Assembly: GCA_037575805.1 (NCBI GenBank)
Contig: JAZHPD010000072.1
Location: 1-64,000 of the forward strand
Direction: 5' to 3'
DNA from: Lecanicillium sp. G3
Lineage: Eukaryota; Ascomycota; Sordariomycetes; Hypocreales; Cordycipitaceae
DNA: 64,000 bases
The translations under genes were made by a program, and so were the position numbers. The notes below the pieces were generated by a model, which had not been told where the DNA came from, did no database searches, and saw only the letters and a program-made list of their open reading frames with translations. Below are positions 62,431 through 64,000 of the stretch, one piece after another (position 1 is the stretch's first letter; the number at the start of each line of letters is the position of its first letter).

Positions 62431-62496
62431 GGGCGCGCGGAGCACGCCAGCCGGAAAAATACACGGGTTTAATGTCGGGTTCGAAATTGTAGTTGG
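62431..62496 (-). pseudogene. Possible remnant of an M13-type metallopeptidase
   Basis: The minus-strand frame holds SNPTLNPCIFPAGVLRAP. This resembles the NPxxNxIxFPAGILQxP stretch just before the zinc site of neprilysin-type (M13) peptidases. No HExxH zinc motif follows, so if real this is a fragment. The frame ends in a GTAAGT, possibly a former splice site. Confidence 0.25.
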
Positions 62497-62586
62497 GGAG
62501 TATATTTCAATGAAGTTTCTTGATTGTGCTGCTCCTTTATTTTTCCCGCCAAATTCTGCTTTTGCGTTGCGTTCATCTCGTATCAA

Positions 62587-63143
62587 ATTTGGGGTGAGAG
62601 TCTGTTAGTGCTTTTTGCCAGGATCGCCGTAAGATGCTATCTTTTGACAAATTATGCAAATAAAACTTCATGGGCTTCAAATTACACCAGCAGAAATTGA
62701 GAGAGGACGGGAGGAGCTTGCATCAGTTTAATACCACATTACTCGTGAATTCCATCTATTTCAGATGAATCAAATTCTTGATAATTGCTCCAGGGTAGCT
62801 GACAGAGCCGCATGTAGCCAGCCAATCGCCCGCCAAGCTTCTCCTGCTGAGTAACCACAAAAGGAAAGCATCACGTGACTCAGACCACGGGTAGCTCGCT
62901 CCTGGGTAGGCGGCGCTGGGAGCTTCTGGCGGCCTTGTTGCTGGCCTGAGCAGCCAGTTCTCCAGCTCGACGAGAAATTTATCCATCCCGTTCCCGTAGC
63001 CTTTTGCATCACCAAATCCACGTTTCCACTACCCTTTTCCTTCCCGCCCAACGCCCGACGCATCTCAATTGCCCAACGGCTTCCAATTCTGTGTATTGTC
63101 TTTATTTCTTTTCCAACTTAGATTCTTTCTTCACAAACACACA
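62587..63143. other. Intergenic: promoter of the mitochondrial acyl carrier protein gene
   Basis: 557 bp without a gene; it holds TCACGTGA at 62871-62878. Confidence 0.5.
62871..62878. promoter_or_regulatory. TCACGTGA box upstream of the acyl carrier protein gene
   Basis: The same 8-bp palindrome as at 60165, about 270 bp before the ATG at 63144; a candidate Cbf1-type site. Confidence 0.55.
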
Positions 63144-64000
63144 ATGTTCCGCACAGCCGCCATCCGCTCGGTCGCCCGCGCCGCCTTTGCTCCCGCCGTC
63201 CGCAGAACGACCCTCGTCGCCGCGCCCCGCGTCGCTTCCGCGCCCGGCGCCGTGCTGCGCGTACAGGGCTTCGTCCCCGTCCGCATGTACAGCGCCGGCG
63301 GTGGCCTGAAGAAGGAGGAGGTCGAGGGCCGCATCATGAGCCTGCTCCAGGGCTTCGACAAGGTACGAGACAGCGAGGATTTTTGATGGGCTGCGGTCCC
63401 TCGGGAGGCGAGAGGCCGCGGCTGCATCACTTGATGGGAAAGGGAATTGAATTTATTAGAGGGAAACGGGATGGAAGCCAATTGCGACAGTTTTGCTCGA
63501 TGAGCAATTGATGTCTTTCGCGAATGCGGATGCATGCTGGATTGCATGGCTGACAGGCCCACCCCTTGATATCTATCCCGCCATCGAGTTTCCGTCATCG
63601 ATGAAGCCCGCTTGCTAACAATGCTGTTCTTTTAGGTCAACGATGCCACCAACGTACGTTCCATCTACAATTGACGCTTTTTTTCTTCTTTTTCTGCCCC
63701 GAGGAAGAGAAATCGTGACCGAAAACCAAATGCCCGCTTCCAACCCCGGACTAACCCGACATCCCCATACTGCAGATTAAGCCCGCTGCCCACTTCGCCA
63801 ACGACCTCGGCCTCGACTCTCTCGACACCGTCGAGGTCGTCATGGCCATCGAGGAGGAGTTCAGCATCGAGATCCCCGACAAGGACGCCGACACCATCCA
63901 CTCCGGTAAGCTCCAGGCGATGACGGAGGACCCCGAGATACAGACGCTAACAGGAGTTCTTTCCCCGTGATATAGTCGACAAGGCCGTCGAGTACATCCT
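63144..64000 (+). CDS. NDUFAB1: Mitochondrial acyl carrier protein (NDUFAB1), cut by the window end
   Basis: Exons 63144-63362, 63636-63653, 63776-63905 and 63976 to beyond 64000. Exon 2 is only 18 nt (VNDATN). Residues 1-50 form a mitochondrial presequence (MFRTAAIRSVARAAFAPAVRR). The carrier domain follows, with EVEGRIMSLLQGFDKVNDATNIKP, then HFANDLGLDSLDTVEVVMAIEEEF. The Ser of DSL accepts 4'-phosphopantetheine. It continues SIEIPDKDADTIHSVDKAVEYIL. The protein works in mitochondrial fatty acid synthesis (the lipoate precursor), binds LYR proteins for Fe-S cluster assembly, and is a complex I subunit. Only the last residues are missing. Confidence 0.95.

Noticed and set aside
1..64000. CRISPR array or prokaryotic operon structure
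   Set aside because: No regular direct repeats with spacers; the genes are spliced and eukaryotic.

Overview
The window is nuclear DNA of a filamentous ascomycete, most likely a Sordariomycete and perhaps Hypocreales (inference). The gene models carry many short introns (about 48-110 nt) with GTRNGT-type donors, CTAAC/CTGAC branch sites and CAG/TAG acceptors. Start contexts are of the CAMMATG kind, and the families are typical of fungi: a Zn2Cys6 factor, a Goodbye-STAND-TPR protein, a fungal SLATT protein, a Bsd2 adaptor and a siderophore transporter. I propose 31 intact or window-cut protein genes, two degraded fragments, one tRNA-Asp, and several promoter motifs and repeats. Exon joins were worked out by eye from splice signals and reading-frame continuity.

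Region by region: 1-320 is almost pure A+T and looks like a RIP-degraded tract. 440-7385 holds an aminoglycoside-phosphotransferase-like kinase and two secreted galactosidases, GH35 (-) and GH27 (+), which are divergent around a 1.7-kb promoter. 7555-17541 is a compact aromatic-catabolism cluster: 2,3-dihydroxybenzoate decarboxylase, a divergently transcribed Zn2Cys6 regulator, a salicylate-hydroxylase-type flavoprotein monooxygenase, an intradiol ring-cleavage dioxygenase and a family III CoA-transferase. The decarboxylase and the monooxygenase would both deliver catechol (or a hydroxylated catechol) to the dioxygenase. Five tandem GTGGGGC units in the CoA-transferase promoter look like CreA carbon-repression sites. 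No muconate cycloisomerase or later enzyme lies in the window.

18325-25412 has the tRNA-Asp, a 1455-aa Goodbye/STAND/TPR/zinc-finger protein of the fungal NLR type, and a DJ-1/PfpI protein. 27134-29548 has a small secreted protein and a siderophore transporter; a perfect iron-GATA (SreA/Sre1) site lies about 550 bp upstream of the transporter. 31563-38298 has a GrpB protein, an epoxide hydrolase, the mitochondrial citrate carrier, a UQCC2/Cbp6-type complex III assembly factor and a Bsd2/Ndfip PPxY adaptor. 39031-51885 has a fungal SLATT 2TM protein, protein-L-isoaspartate methyltransferase, a GPI-type wall protein, a single-pass PPSY membrane protein, an NmrA-like reductase, a 101-aa cysteine-rich secreted protein and a conserved unknown. 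55498-59487 holds a pair of secreted paralogues. 60404-64000 holds two complex I genes, NDUFS8 and the mitochondrial acyl carrier protein (cut by the window end), on either side of degraded coding sequence.

The strongest unusual signals are: the aromatic cluster that includes a family III CoA-transferase; four GC-AG introns among about 43; several micro-exons of 18-28 nt; the iron-GATA site at the transporter; the same TCACGTGA palindrome upstream of both complex I genes; and the NLR-like and SLATT genes in one region.
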